From Thermosynechococcus sp. NK55a (GTDB lineage: Bacteria; Cyanobacteriota; Cyanobacteriia; Thermosynechococcales; Thermosynechococcaceae): a DNA stretch of 64,000 bases. The translations under genes and the position numbers were made by a program. Position 1 is the stretch's first letter. The number at the start of each line of letters is the position of its first letter. Under the pieces are notes generated by a model. That model made no database searches and had not been told where the DNA came from. It saw only the letters and a program-made list of their open reading frames with translations. The DNA lies in assembly GCF_000505665.1 (NCBI RefSeq), contig NC_023033.1:744001-808000 (forward strand), read 5' to 3'. This document shows positions 28,318 through 36,961 of the stretch, piece by piece.

Positions 28318-29361
28318 CTACAGAGCTAATAGATTGGCGGACGGCTGGCTAAATAATTGGGCAAACTGCCGGGCTGGGCGATCGCGCCAACCACCTTTGC
28401 CATAGGCATACCCCGCAATCAGAGGGAAGGCAATCGTTGCTTCCGAAAAAACCATCTGCTCAACATTCTTGTTCACCTTGCCCCAGGAATGGGCCTCCCG
28501 CAAGGTTGAACCAGACAGCGCCCCATCGCGTTCATCGGCAACTGTCACCTGAATCGCGTACTTGTGCATCGTCACATCGAACCCCAGCAGTTCCGCCGCA
28601 ACCACCGTATCTTGGGCAAAGTTTTTGGGAACTCCCCCGCCAATCATGACCAAACCCGTGGATGGACTCGCCAGTTTACATTGGGTTAACTCGCGAAAAT
28701 CGCGCACTGAATCAATCGTCAGATGAGCATCCGGAGAATTCCACTGGTGATGAACTAAGCCAAAACCTGCGGAACAATCGCTGAAGGCTGGAACAAAAAT
28801 GGGCACATGATGCCGGTAAGCCGCCAATACCACTGAGGGCGTATCAGTGCCGCCTTGTTCCAGGTAGCGTCCCATTTCTTGGATAAATTCCCGTGAAGAA
28901 TAAGGGCGCTTTTCCAGCGATTCGGCAATCTCGGCAATGGTCATATCGCAAACCCGCAGTTGATGTTCATCAATGTAAGTGTCATAGATGCGATCAATGC
29001 CGTGTTGGCGCAGCAGCTCATCATCCGCCAGCGGATCACCCACATAATGATAAAATCCCAATGCTTCAAAGAAATCTTGATCAACAATATTGGCCCCAGT
29101 GGAAACAATCACATCCACCATGTTATGGCAGATCAAATCATAGACCACTAACTTTAGACCTGCACTAAACAAAGAACCTGCCAGACAGAGGATAATCGCG
29201 CAATCCGGATCACGTAGCATTTCGTCATAGATTTTGGCAGCCCGTGCCAAGTTGCGTGCTTGGAAGGCCATGTGACTCATGGCCTCCACTAAGGGCACCA
29301 CATCCAACGTTTTAATGTCAATGGGTTGAACAGTTTTTTGTAGCAACAGCTCGCGATTCAT
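28318..29361 (-). CDS. Deoxyhypusine-synthase family protein
   Basis: 347 residues of the NAD-dependent deoxyhypusine synthase family: CLAGSLFSAGLK, the NAD-binding VIVSTGANIVDQDF, MIGGGVPKNF, and the catalytic-lysine region ending EAHSWGKV near residue 292. Bacteria have no hypusine, so members usually act on small polyamines (for example homospermidine synthesis) rather than on eIF5A; which reaction applies here cannot be read from sequence. Length is normal, the start is ATG after AGGAG, and it has its own terminator. No other polyamine gene is adjacent. Confidence 0.85.
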   Translation of the reverse strand: MNRELLLQKTVQPIDIKTLDVVPLVEAMSHMAFQARNLARAAKIYDEMLRDPDCAIILCLAGSLFSAGLKLVVYDLICHNMVDVIVSTGANIVDQDFFEALGFYHYVGDPLADDELLRQHGIDRIYDTYIDEHQLRVCDMTIAEIAESLEKRPYSSREFIQEMGRYLEQGGTDTPSVVLAAYRHHVPIFVPAFSDCSAGFGLVHHQWNSPDAHLTIDSVRDFRELTQCKLASPSTGLVMIGGGVPKNFAQDTVVAAELLGFDVTMHKYAIQVTVADERDGALSGSTLREAHSWGKVNKNVEQMVFSEATIAFPLIAGYAYGKGGWRDRPARQFAQLFSQPSANLLAL

Positions 29362-29868
29362 GCCTTTCTCCTGAACCTACTAAAAAAATACGACGTTACC
29401 GACGAATTGCTCAGTAAACTGATTACAGGGACTAACTAACAAGCCAGACCGCTCATACTGGGCGCTTCGCAGTGGTCGTACCAGGAGATAGCTGGATCAG
29501 ATTGTCGCCGCTTGTCTAAGGAAATCTGGAGATCCCAACTTTTAAGCAAGATCGTGAGTGGATTCACCAATTCTGTTTTTGTACACCCCATTGATAAAAC
29601 AGATAAAACATTTTTCTTACCTTACCTAGATTGAGCCCCCTAGAACACCCCCCCTAAGGGGATAATGGAATCCCTAGGCAAGATGGCTCGATTGCAGTGA
29701 CTTGAAAATTTGTATCTCAGGCGCAATCAGTAAAATCCAAGAGTGATCAATCAGCGATCGCCCCCCCCACGCGGTTTGGTATCTTGTCACTTTCTTGACA
29801 CTTGATTTCTAAAGTAGGCTTACCTTCTCTAAGGAAGGCTGAAGTTGATCTACTGGAGAACCATTCCC
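29362..29868. other. Divergent intergenic region before the PepSY gene
   Basis: About 500 bases between the divergent deoxyhypusine-synthase-like and PepSY genes. A TTGACA hexamer at about 29794 could be a -35 box for the PepSY gene, but the -10 is poor, which fits activator control by the nearby response regulator. Several imperfect repeats are present; no RNA gene or coding frame is evident. Confidence 0.4.
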
Positions 29869-30312
29869 ATGAAACAGCTACTCGCTTTACTTACCCTCGG
29901 TTTGCTGGGTCTTTCAGGAACTGGTATGGCGGCAACTAAAGTCCTTGCCCGCCAAAACCACCCCCAGATGGCAACCTTGCCGCAAGCAATGACTGCACAA
30001 CTGGGGCGCGGTGAAGATCAGGAAATGGAGGAGGCCCGTAAAGAACAACAAGAAGACGCTCAACTGAAAAGCCTAGCCAAAATTACCCCGCAACAGGCAG
30101 AGGCGATCGCCCGCCAGGTGACTCCTGGCAATGTGAGTCGTATCTCCCTAGACAACGAAGATGGGAGCGTCGTTTACAAGGTGATCATTGGCCAGCGGGA
30201 AGTCATGGTTGATGCCGGCAATGGCCGCGTATTAGAGACGGAGCCATTGGGTCAGGAAGCTGCACACGACACTGCCCCCACAGGCAGTATTCGGGTGCCG
30301 CAGAATAACTAG
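29869..30312 (+). CDS. PepSY-domain exported protein
   Basis: 147 residues from ATG 29869 (the upstream in-frame TTG/ATT region is less likely). A signal peptide (about 1-22, cut after GMAA) is followed by a charged linker and one PepSY domain (about 68-125): KITPQQAEAIARQVTPG and VVYKVIIGQREVMVDAGNGRV. PepSY proteins are exported and often sit with two-component systems, where they are thought to inhibit or sense proteases or envelope state. It leads a cluster with a membrane protein and a histidine kinase/response regulator pair. A hairpin terminator follows. Confidence 0.85.
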   Translation: MKQLLALLTLGLLGLSGTGMAATKVLARQNHPQMATLPQAMTAQLGRGEDQEMEEARKEQQEDAQLKSLAKITPQQAEAIARQVTPGNVSRISLDNEDGSVVYKVIIGQREVMVDAGNGRVLETEPLGQEAAHDTAPTGSIRVPQNN

Positions 30313-30330
30313 GCTACTCAAGTAAGAGAG

Positions 30331-30380
30331 AAGAGAGGAAAAGAGTTTTTGCTTCTGATGCTTTCCTCTCTTTTCTTTGC
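30331..30380 (+). terminator. Hairpin terminator or attenuator between PepSY and membrane genes
   Basis: AAGAGAGGAAA (30331-30341) pairs perfectly with TTTCCTCTCTT (30362-30372), with a 20-base loop and a T-rich tail. The next gene on the same strand starts at 30416, so it may limit read-through and set different levels for the two proteins. Confidence 0.7.
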
Positions 30381-30415
30381 TTTATTGTTAAACTCAGATC
30401 ATTCTCGGAGAAACC

Positions 30416-31216
30416 ATGATGAGACAACACAATAAAGTTGCCGAGGTCAATCTCTATTTTTGGATCATGAAAATTTTGGCCACGACTCTGGGGGAAACTG
30501 CTGGCGATTATCTCTCTATGTCCCTTGGATTGGGCTATTACACAAGCTTTGCCATTACCTTTTCAATTTTGGCAATCATTTTATGGTTGCAAATATCCAT
30601 ACTCAGGCAATATCATCCTGCAGTTTATTGGGCAGCGATCGTGGGAACAACAACGGCTGGCACTGAAGTTTCTGATTTAATGGATCGCTCCTTTGGTCTT
30701 GGCTATGCCAAGGGGTCTTTCATCCTAGTGACGGGTTTACTAGTGACTTTTGGCATTTGGTACTTTCGGGAACGCAATTTGAATTATTATCCCATTGTCA
30801 GGAAAGACATTGAGTTAATGTACTGGCTATGCATTATTTTTTCCAATAGCTTGGGTACAGCTTTTGGAGATTATCTCACCACTAATCTAGGACTGAGTTA
30901 CCTGTCAGGTGCCATGCTAACCGCGGCGATTATTGGTGTAATCATGGCATTACATTACTTCACTCAGGTTAATGATATTGTTTTATTCTGGTTAGCTTTT
31001 ATCTTGACCCGACCATTTGGGGCCACCTTTGGTGATTTCCTGACGAAGCCCCTTACTCAGGGGGGGCTGAGTTTATCCCGCAGCATTGCTTCTTTGGTTA
31101 CCCTGGGGTTGCTAGGCATTCTTTTAATTGTTTCTACACGGTACCGGCGGCGCAAACATTCGCAAAGGGACTTCAGCCAGCCTCAGGCATTAGAGGAACA
31201 TGAGGATCAAGAGTGA
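30416..31216 (+). CDS. COG4705-like membrane protein with four internal repeats
   Basis: 266 residues with about eight hydrophobic segments. Four repeat units each carry a GD/SD element followed by a Gly-Leu-Gly-Tyr-like turn: ETAGDYLSMSLGLGY, TEVSDLMDRSFGLGY, TAFGDYLTTNLGLSY and ATFGDFLTKPLTQGG. The repeat layout and length match the COG4705 family of uncharacterised membrane proteins, which recur beside PepSY proteins and two-component systems in other bacteria. The repeated acidic residues inside membrane segments suggest a transporter or cation-binding pore (inference). The C-terminal tail is charged and cytoplasmic. Confidence 0.78.
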   Translation: MMRQHNKVAEVNLYFWIMKILATTLGETAGDYLSMSLGLGYYTSFAITFSILAIILWLQISILRQYHPAVYWAAIVGTTTAGTEVSDLMDRSFGLGYAKGSFILVTGLLVTFGIWYFRERNLNYYPIVRKDIELMYWLCIIFSNSLGTAFGDYLTTNLGLSYLSGAMLTAAIIGVIMALHYFTQVNDIVLFWLAFILTRPFGATFGDFLTKPLTQGGLSLSRSIASLVTLGLLGILLIVSTRYRRRKHSQRDFSQPQALEEHEDQE

Positions 31217-31233
31217 TAGCTATGTAGGTGGAA

Positions 31234-32481
31234 TCAGTCCAGAACTTTCTGCTGTCTTGGAAGCTTCACAGTAAAGCAACTGCCCCGTTGTAGTTGACTA
31301 CTGACAGTAATTGTGCCGCCATGACGCTGTACAATGGCCTGAGTGATGGACAGACCTAATCCAGAGCCGCCTTCATCGTAGTGCCGGGCTGTATCTGCCC
31401 GCCAAAAGCGGTTGAAGATCTGCGGCAGATCCTCAGCCGCAATGCCAATACCAGTGTCCTTGACTAGGATGTAAACGGTGTGGCGATCGCTCCTTACTTC
31501 GACGTAGACATGTCCCATAGCAGGTGTGTATTGAATTGCGTTTTGCAGGAGGTTCGCAAAAGCGCGCCCTAACTGTTCTCGGTCACCGCGCACCTGCAAA
31601 TTGGGGGCAATAGTTGCGGTTAAGACCAGACCACGGCTTGCGGCTTGCGGCTGGTAAAAAGCGACTTGTTCTCTCACTAAATCGGAGAGATTCACAGAAC
31701 TGGTAGGGAGAGGTGCATTGCGATCGCCACGGGCCAACAGCAGCAAATCTTCTACCAAGCGAGTCATTTGTTGGGTTGCGCTACCAATAGCCATCAACGC
31801 CTCACGGTCTTCTGGGCGCATCCCCTCAGCGTACTTAAGAGAAACCTCCACATTGCTGGCGATCGCCATTAGGGGACTGCGCAACTCATGGGAAGCATCG
31901 GCTGTAAACTGCTTCAGTTGCTCAAAGCTGGCCTCAATGGGTCCCATAGCTTGGCGGGTCAGCCACAAAATCCCCCAACCACTCACGGCCAAACTCACCA
32001 TTACCCCCACCCCTAAGCCCCAATCCAAGCGCCTCATGGTATCCTCGAAGGCCGTTAACGATTGGCTGATGCGCACATATCCCACCTGTTGACCGGTGTC
32101 AGGATTGAGGATCGGCAAGGTGACTGCCTGCATCCCTGGCTCTCCTACTTGCGTCTGTACAGTTGCCTTGGGATCGAGGGGCAAGGCTAGCACGTTGATT
32201 CCCTGCTGCGCAATTAAACGACCCCGTAAATCAAACCACTGCAATGCCTGTTGTTGCCGCTGCAACTGCGCCAAGTCTATATCATCTGTTACTTTAAAAT
32301 GACGATCTTCGATTTCAACATTAGCCATGACCCCTTGGCCAAGTGCAGTTAGCCGATCGGTCAGTTGTTGGCGTAGGCTCTGCCAAAAGGCAACGCGCAC
32401 CGCTGCAGCAAAACTGCCTAACACCACCGCCAAGGTCAGTAAATTAGATAGCAGCAAGCGCCAGCGGATGGGACGAAACAT
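31234..32481 (-). CDS. Sensor histidine kinase (two-component)
   Basis: 415 residues: membrane segments at about 10-32 and 155-176 flank a periplasmic sensor of about 120 residues, followed by a HisKA dimerisation domain with the phospho-accepting His198 in DASHELRSPLM and an HATPase_c domain with NLLQNAIQYTP (N box), VKDTGIGIA and GGSGLGLSI. The type resembles RppB/NrsS-like kinases of cyanobacteria. It lies 11 bases after its partner regulator on the same strand. The signal is unknown; the link with the PepSY and COG4705 genes suggests an envelope or metal signal. Confidence 0.9.
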   Translation of the reverse strand: MFRPIRWRLLLSNLLTLAVVLGSFAAAVRVAFWQSLRQQLTDRLTALGQGVMANVEIEDRHFKVTDDIDLAQLQRQQQALQWFDLRGRLIAQQGINVLALPLDPKATVQTQVGEPGMQAVTLPILNPDTGQQVGYVRISQSLTAFEDTMRRLDWGLGVGVMVSLAVSGWGILWLTRQAMGPIEASFEQLKQFTADASHELRSPLMAIASNVEVSLKYAEGMRPEDREALMAIGSATQQMTRLVEDLLLLARGDRNAPLPTSSVNLSDLVREQVAFYQPQAASRGLVLTATIAPNLQVRGDREQLGRAFANLLQNAIQYTPAMGHVYVEVRSDRHTVYILVKDTGIGIAAEDLPQIFNRFWRADTARHYDEGGSGLGLSITQAIVQRHGGTITVSSQLQRGSCFTVKLPRQQKVLD

Positions 32482-32492
32482 GGCTATTGTGC

Positions 32493-33170
32493 CTAATCTA
32501 GCAATTCTAAACAGTACCCCATGCCATAGACATTCTTGATGGCGATCGCCTTACAACCAGCAGCTTTGAGCTTGTGGCGCAAGTTGGTAATGTGAGTTTT
32601 GATGGTGTTGTCTCCTGACTCTTCGTCGAATTTCCAAAGCTTATCTCTCAAGACAGAACGACTTACCACATGGTGGGGATGGTTCAAAAAATACTCTAAA
32701 AGAACATATTCCTTAGGAGTAAGATGTAGGGGCTGCCCCTGCACTGTTACCCGTTGAGCCGCAGGATTCAATACCAAGTCTCCATACACAAGACAGGGGG
32801 GAGCTAGCTCACGGTAGCGACGAGCTAAGGCGCGAATGCGGGCAGAGAGTTCTTCTAAGGTAAAAGGCTTCACTAAGTAATCATCGGCTCCGGCATCGAG
32901 GCCAATGACTTTATCTTCCGTTGTGTCCTTGGCTGTGAGCATCAAAATCAATGCAGGAGAGTGGGCTTGGCGTAGGCGCTTGCATAAAGTCACGCCATCC
33001 AATTTTGGCAACATCAGATCTAGCAAAATCAAATCAAAATTGCCCGCCTCAGCATAGTTCCAGCCTTCTAGCCCATCTCGAGCAACATCAACAATATGGT
33101 GCTGGTGGCGTAAATCCCGAGCTAAGGATCTGGCAATGCGATCATCATCTTCTACGATTAGAATTCTCAT
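32493..33170 (-). CDS. OmpR/PhoB-family response regulator
   Basis: 225 residues from MRILIVEDDD (ATG 33170; the frame is open 8 codons further). The receiver domain has the acidic pocket EDDD at 7-10 and the phosphorylated Asp51 in LILLDLMLPKLDG, with LTAKD and VKPF at the expected places. The C-terminal winged helix (about 130-222) has LTPKEYVLLEYFL and the recognition part THITNLRHKLKA. It transcribes away from the convergent membrane gene together with the kinase. RppA/NrsR-like regulators in cyanobacteria control metal or redox genes; the target here is probably the PepSY/COG4705 genes (inference). Confidence 0.93.
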   Translation of the reverse strand: MRILIVEDDDRIARSLARDLRHQHHIVDVARDGLEGWNYAEAGNFDLILLDLMLPKLDGVTLCKRLRQAHSPALILMLTAKDTTEDKVIGLDAGADDYLVKPFTLEELSARIRALARRYRELAPPCLVYGDLVLNPAAQRVTVQGQPLHLTPKEYVLLEYFLNHPHHVVSRSVLRDKLWKFDEESGDNTIKTHITNLRHKLKAAGCKAIAIKNVYGMGYCLELLD

Positions 33171-33829
33171 GCCTCCATCCCCTTTGCAAGTCATGCCCCC
33201 ATATCTTAATCCTAAGCAGCATGGTAAGACTACTCAAGATTTATCCACTTTGCGCACCCCATAGGATGCCTGCAACCTCTGGAAAATTCACCCGGACTCG
33301 GTGTTGTCAACACTGGAGGCATTCAAAAGACATTCAAAAGACAATGACTAACCTGTGCCTCCAGCCGTCGGCTTCTTGGCAATTTGTCCCCTACGATGTG
33401 ACGCGAGGAACCAACCTGCCGGAACCATTGCATCATGTTTTGAGCTTTTTTGAGCTTTGCCAAGCAGAAGTTAGCACAGATCACGCTCCTGACTCAGACA
33501 CTCACAGGAGCAGTTACAGAACCACCGGATTGAGTAAAAACAGGCCGCTGCAAGCCCCTAGCTTCAGATACGGGATGAGTCGCACCTTTTACATAAGCTC
33601 TTCATCTTACATAAACAAAGTGACCAACGTGAATCCTTGTTGAAAACCCTGAAACGAAGCCAGGCAAAGGCTTAATTGTATCGGCATTGTGTCGGCAAAG
33701 CTGAATAATCAAATCAAGGATAGGCAGCATAAGCTGACGATAAGACTTGTTTCCAACCTCAAGAATACCGAGGTGCAAACCCTTGTGATTGGCGACATCC
33801 GAGAGATTCGCAAGTCGGTTGATTCCTTA
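33171..33829. other. Gap between response regulator and M3 peptidase
   Basis: About 660 bases with no named gene. A short direct repeat (ACATTCAAAAG twice) lies near 33318-33340. On the minus strand a frame at about 33610-33826, beginning just after the peptidase stop, reads as plausible protein (NLSDVANHKGLHLGILEVG, then LPILDLIIQLCRHNADTIKP) but has no good start codon except an internal ATG. It may be the tail of a lost gene. The plus strand also has an open frame here that looks non-coding. Confidence 0.4.
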
Positions 33830-35931
33830 CTAAGGTGATAATCCGCGGTGCCGGAGTAGGGGTTCGGTGCTCGGTGCGCGGCCTCGGAAGGCTTTGAAAA
33901 TTTCCAGGGGGGTTGGCTGCCGCCAAGGGCAAGCACGGTTTCGCGGTAGCGTCGTCCCATTTCAGCGATGGCCTGCTCATTGTCTAGGCCGACTTCTTCA
34001 AAGGCAGCAAAGGCATCGGCACTGAGAACTTCTGCCCAAAGATAGCTGTAGTAACCCGCAGCATACCCCCCGGCAAAAATGTGGCTAAAGCTACAGAGAA
34101 AAGCATCCTCTGGCAGGGGGGGCAAAATTGTTGTTGTCTGTGCTAGGCGATCGCGCACCTGTTGCGGGGTTTCTCCCCCTTCTGGTCGGTAGCGGTGGTG
34201 CAGCTCCAAATCCAACAAGCTAAAGTGCAACTGCCGCAATAGGGCACTCCCTGCACGATAGGTACGGGCGGCAACCAGTTTTTCGTAGTAGTGTTCTGGC
34301 AGAGGTTCCCCGGTTTCATAGTGGCGTGCCATGCCAAAAAGGGTCGGGCGATGGTAGCACCAATTTTCCATAAATTGACTGGGGAGTTCGACGGCATCCC
34401 ACTCCACATTGTTAATGCCGGCAGCGCCCGCTTCGTCCACCCGTGTCAGCATGTGGTGCAAACCATGGCCAAATTCGTGGAAGAGGGTTTCCACTTCACT
34501 AAAGGTCATCAGGCTGGGCTTGCCATCCACAGGCGGCGTTTGATTGCAGATTAAGTAGGCAACGGGTAAACGGGTACGCCATTCTCCCTGCAGGCGATAT
34601 TTAGCGCGACCCAGGCAGTCATCCATCCAGGCACCACCGCGTTTCTCGCCAGGACGGCTATAGGGATCAAGGTAAAAGTGGGCGATCGTTAGATTGTTTT
34701 CATCTAGAATCGCAAAAAAGCGCACATCGGGATGCCAAACGGGGACTTGGCCATCGGCTGGCACAACCGTCACCCCAAAGAGCCGCTTCACTAAGCCAAA
34801 TAGACCCTCAAGCACTTGAGGTAAAGGAAAGTAGGGGCGTAGTTCCTCGTCCTTGAAGTCAAAGCGGGCTTCCCGCTGACGTTCTGCCCAATAGGGAATA
34901 TCCCAGTGCTGCAGATCATTGGCTTCGGGTGCCCCTTGGGCAGCAGCAAAGGCTTTGAGTTCTTCCAGTTCCCGCGCAGCAGCACTGTAGCTGACTTGGC
35001 GCAGTTCCTCAAGGAGTTGTTCCACACTGGCCACACTGTCTGCCATTTTGCTGGCAAGGCTGAGTTCAGCATAGGTGTTGAATCCTAAAAGCTGGGCCTC
35101 TTCGACGCGCAGGGCAAGGATGCGCTCAAGAATTGGCCGATTATCCCACTCACCACTGCTGGCACGGGAGATGTAGGCACGATAGAGCTGTTCCCGCAAG
35201 TCCCGCCGCTGGCTGTGCTGCATAAAGGGGCCAAAGCTGGGGAAGTCGAGGGTAATGTGCCATGGCCCTGTTTCTGGAGTTGCGGTGTCAATGCCATCTT
35301 GGCGAGCGGTTTGGGCAGCCAGCGCCAGTAAACTGGGGGGAAGTCCAGCCACTTCATCGGGTTGGGTGAGCTTGAGGCGAAAGGCCTTGGTGGCATCTAA
35401 AAGGTTGTTGGAGAATTGGGTAGATAGCTCCGCCAGTTCCAGTTGAATGGCATTGAAGCGCTCCTTGGCGGCACCGGTGAGGCCAACCCCACTGTGTTCG
35501 GCATTGCGAATGGCTGCTTCAACGATGCGTTTGCGGGCGGGGGGATAGCTCTGAAATTCTGGACTGGCAGCCAGTGCCTTAAAGCCTTCATAGAGGGGGC
35601 GCGATTGTCCCAGACGGGTGTAGAATTCCACCACTTGGGGTTGAACTGCTTCGTAGGCTTGACGCAGCTCAGGACTGTTTTTGACCCCTGTAAGATGGCT
35701 AACAATACCCCAGGTCCAATCCAACCGATCGCTGAGGCGTTCTAGGGGTTCCACTAACCCTTCCCACGTGGGGGTAAAGGATTGCTCAAGGGCTTCTAGT
35801 TCTTGGGTGAGTTCCTGCAACAGTTGGCGCAGGGCGGGCTCAACATGGCTCACCTGAATCTGATCAAAGGGGGGAAAACCATCGCCCCGCAATAGGGGAT
35901 TCTCGGTGTGAGGGGAGGTCGCAATAACCAT
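33830..35931 (-). CDS. prlC: M3 family oligopeptidase (OpdA/PrlC-like), frameshifted near the C-terminus
   Basis: A zinc oligopeptidase degrading short peptides in the cytoplasm. The HExxH motif is in HEFGHGLHHML near residue 482, with the typical GVEW-like INNVEWDAVELPSQF after it. Read straight, the frame leaves the family after GGSQPPWK and runs to 33709. Adding one base to the G6 run at 33907-33912 restores the conserved end (LEIFKAFRGRAPSTEPLL, then RHRGLSP) and a TAG at 33830-33832, giving about 700 residues. The missing base is more likely a sequencing error than decay, since the rest of the gene is intact. Confidence 0.88.
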
Positions 35932-35942
35932 TGGTGTCCTAC

Positions 35943-36899
35943 CTAGGTGCGATTCGACTGCTGACGCGCATGGGCGATCGCCCGCTTTAATTGGGCTAAG
36001 GCCAATTCTAACCGCGCTTCGGGAGCCACGGGAACCAACCCTTGGGCGGTCATTTCCTGAATTTCAAAGTGAAGGTGCGGCCCTGTGGCGTTGCCTGTAC
36101 TTCCCACCAGGCCAATCACATCCCCCTGCTTCACCCATTGGCCAGGATTGACAAAAGTCTGGGAGAGATGGGCATAAAGGGTTTGGTGCGGTTCTGGCGG
36201 GTGTTGCAAAATGACGGTGAGGCCATAGCCCCCTAGCCAGTTGGACTCAACCACGCGGCCATCAAAAACCGCCAGCACGGGTGTTCCTTGGGGAGCGCCC
36301 AAATCTGTTCCTGAATGGAAGCGGCGATCGCCAAAAATGGGATGGATGCGCCAGCCGAAGGTTGAGGTAATGGGCACCGGAAACGGCAAGGGAAAGAGCA
36401 GTTGGCCGCGGTTGACGGTCAGCCAACGCAAGGGATTCGCTCCTGGAAAAGGCTGACGTACATAGGCGGGCGCAGCCGCTTGGGCAGATGGCAAAACATT
36501 TCTTGGGTTGGCAGCAACCACAGGGCGATGGAAGACTGGAGCAGAGGGTTGGCGGGTGGCAGGGGTGGTGGGGGGTTGAGGACCTGGGGCTTGGCAAATG
36601 TTGTGGGGAATGCTCTCGCTAACGATGGCTTGACAGCCTGTGGAGCGTTCTTGGATCACGATGGGAATGGCGCGGGTGGGCTGAAGGTTTTCGAGGGGTT
36701 CACTACCGGGGGGTGGATCCACGGGTTCTGTGGAGAACACAAGAGGCTCACTATCCACTGGTTGAACAGGATTCACTAGGATCGGTGCAGCCGCTTCTGG
36801 TTCGACTGGCACAGTTTCGGCAACACTCTGGCGAGTCCCCCAGGTCGCTGTCAATAGACCCAGTGTCAGCCCAAGGGCAATGACGCGCTGCTCGATCAT
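35943..36899 (-). CDS. M23 family metallopeptidase (LytM type)
   Basis: 318 residues: signal peptide (about 1-27), a long Pro-rich linker (about 28-160), then a peptidase M23 domain from about 185 with the zinc ligands in FHSGTDLGAP, YAHLSQ and the catalytic HLHFEIQ. LytM enzymes cut peptidoglycan cross-links in the periplasm or act as amidase activators. The key histidines and aspartate are all present, so it is probably active. It lies between the M3 peptidase and the PBP2 gene on the same strand, 12 bases upstream of the M3 gene, so they may be cotranscribed. Confidence 0.92.
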   Translation of the reverse strand: MIEQRVIALGLTLGLLTATWGTRQSVAETVPVEPEAAAPILVNPVQPVDSEPLVFSTEPVDPPPGSEPLENLQPTRAIPIVIQERSTGCQAIVSESIPHNICQAPGPQPPTTPATRQPSAPVFHRPVVAANPRNVLPSAQAAAPAYVRQPFPGANPLRWLTVNRGQLLFPLPFPVPITSTFGWRIHPIFGDRRFHSGTDLGAPQGTPVLAVFDGRVVESNWLGGYGLTVILQHPPEPHQTLYAHLSQTFVNPGQWVKQGDVIGLVGSTGNATGPHLHFEIQEMTAQGLVPVAPEARLELALAQLKRAIAHARQQSNRT

Positions 36900-36961
36900 G
36901 ATTCATCCCATCACATCCATTCTTTCAAATTCTAGGCGCAACCTTAGGGAATGACAATCTT

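Noticed and set aside
32951-33643. 230-codon plus-strand frame across the regulator start and gap
   Set aside because: Mostly antisense to the response regulator; the rest has no family features and no ribosome-binding site.
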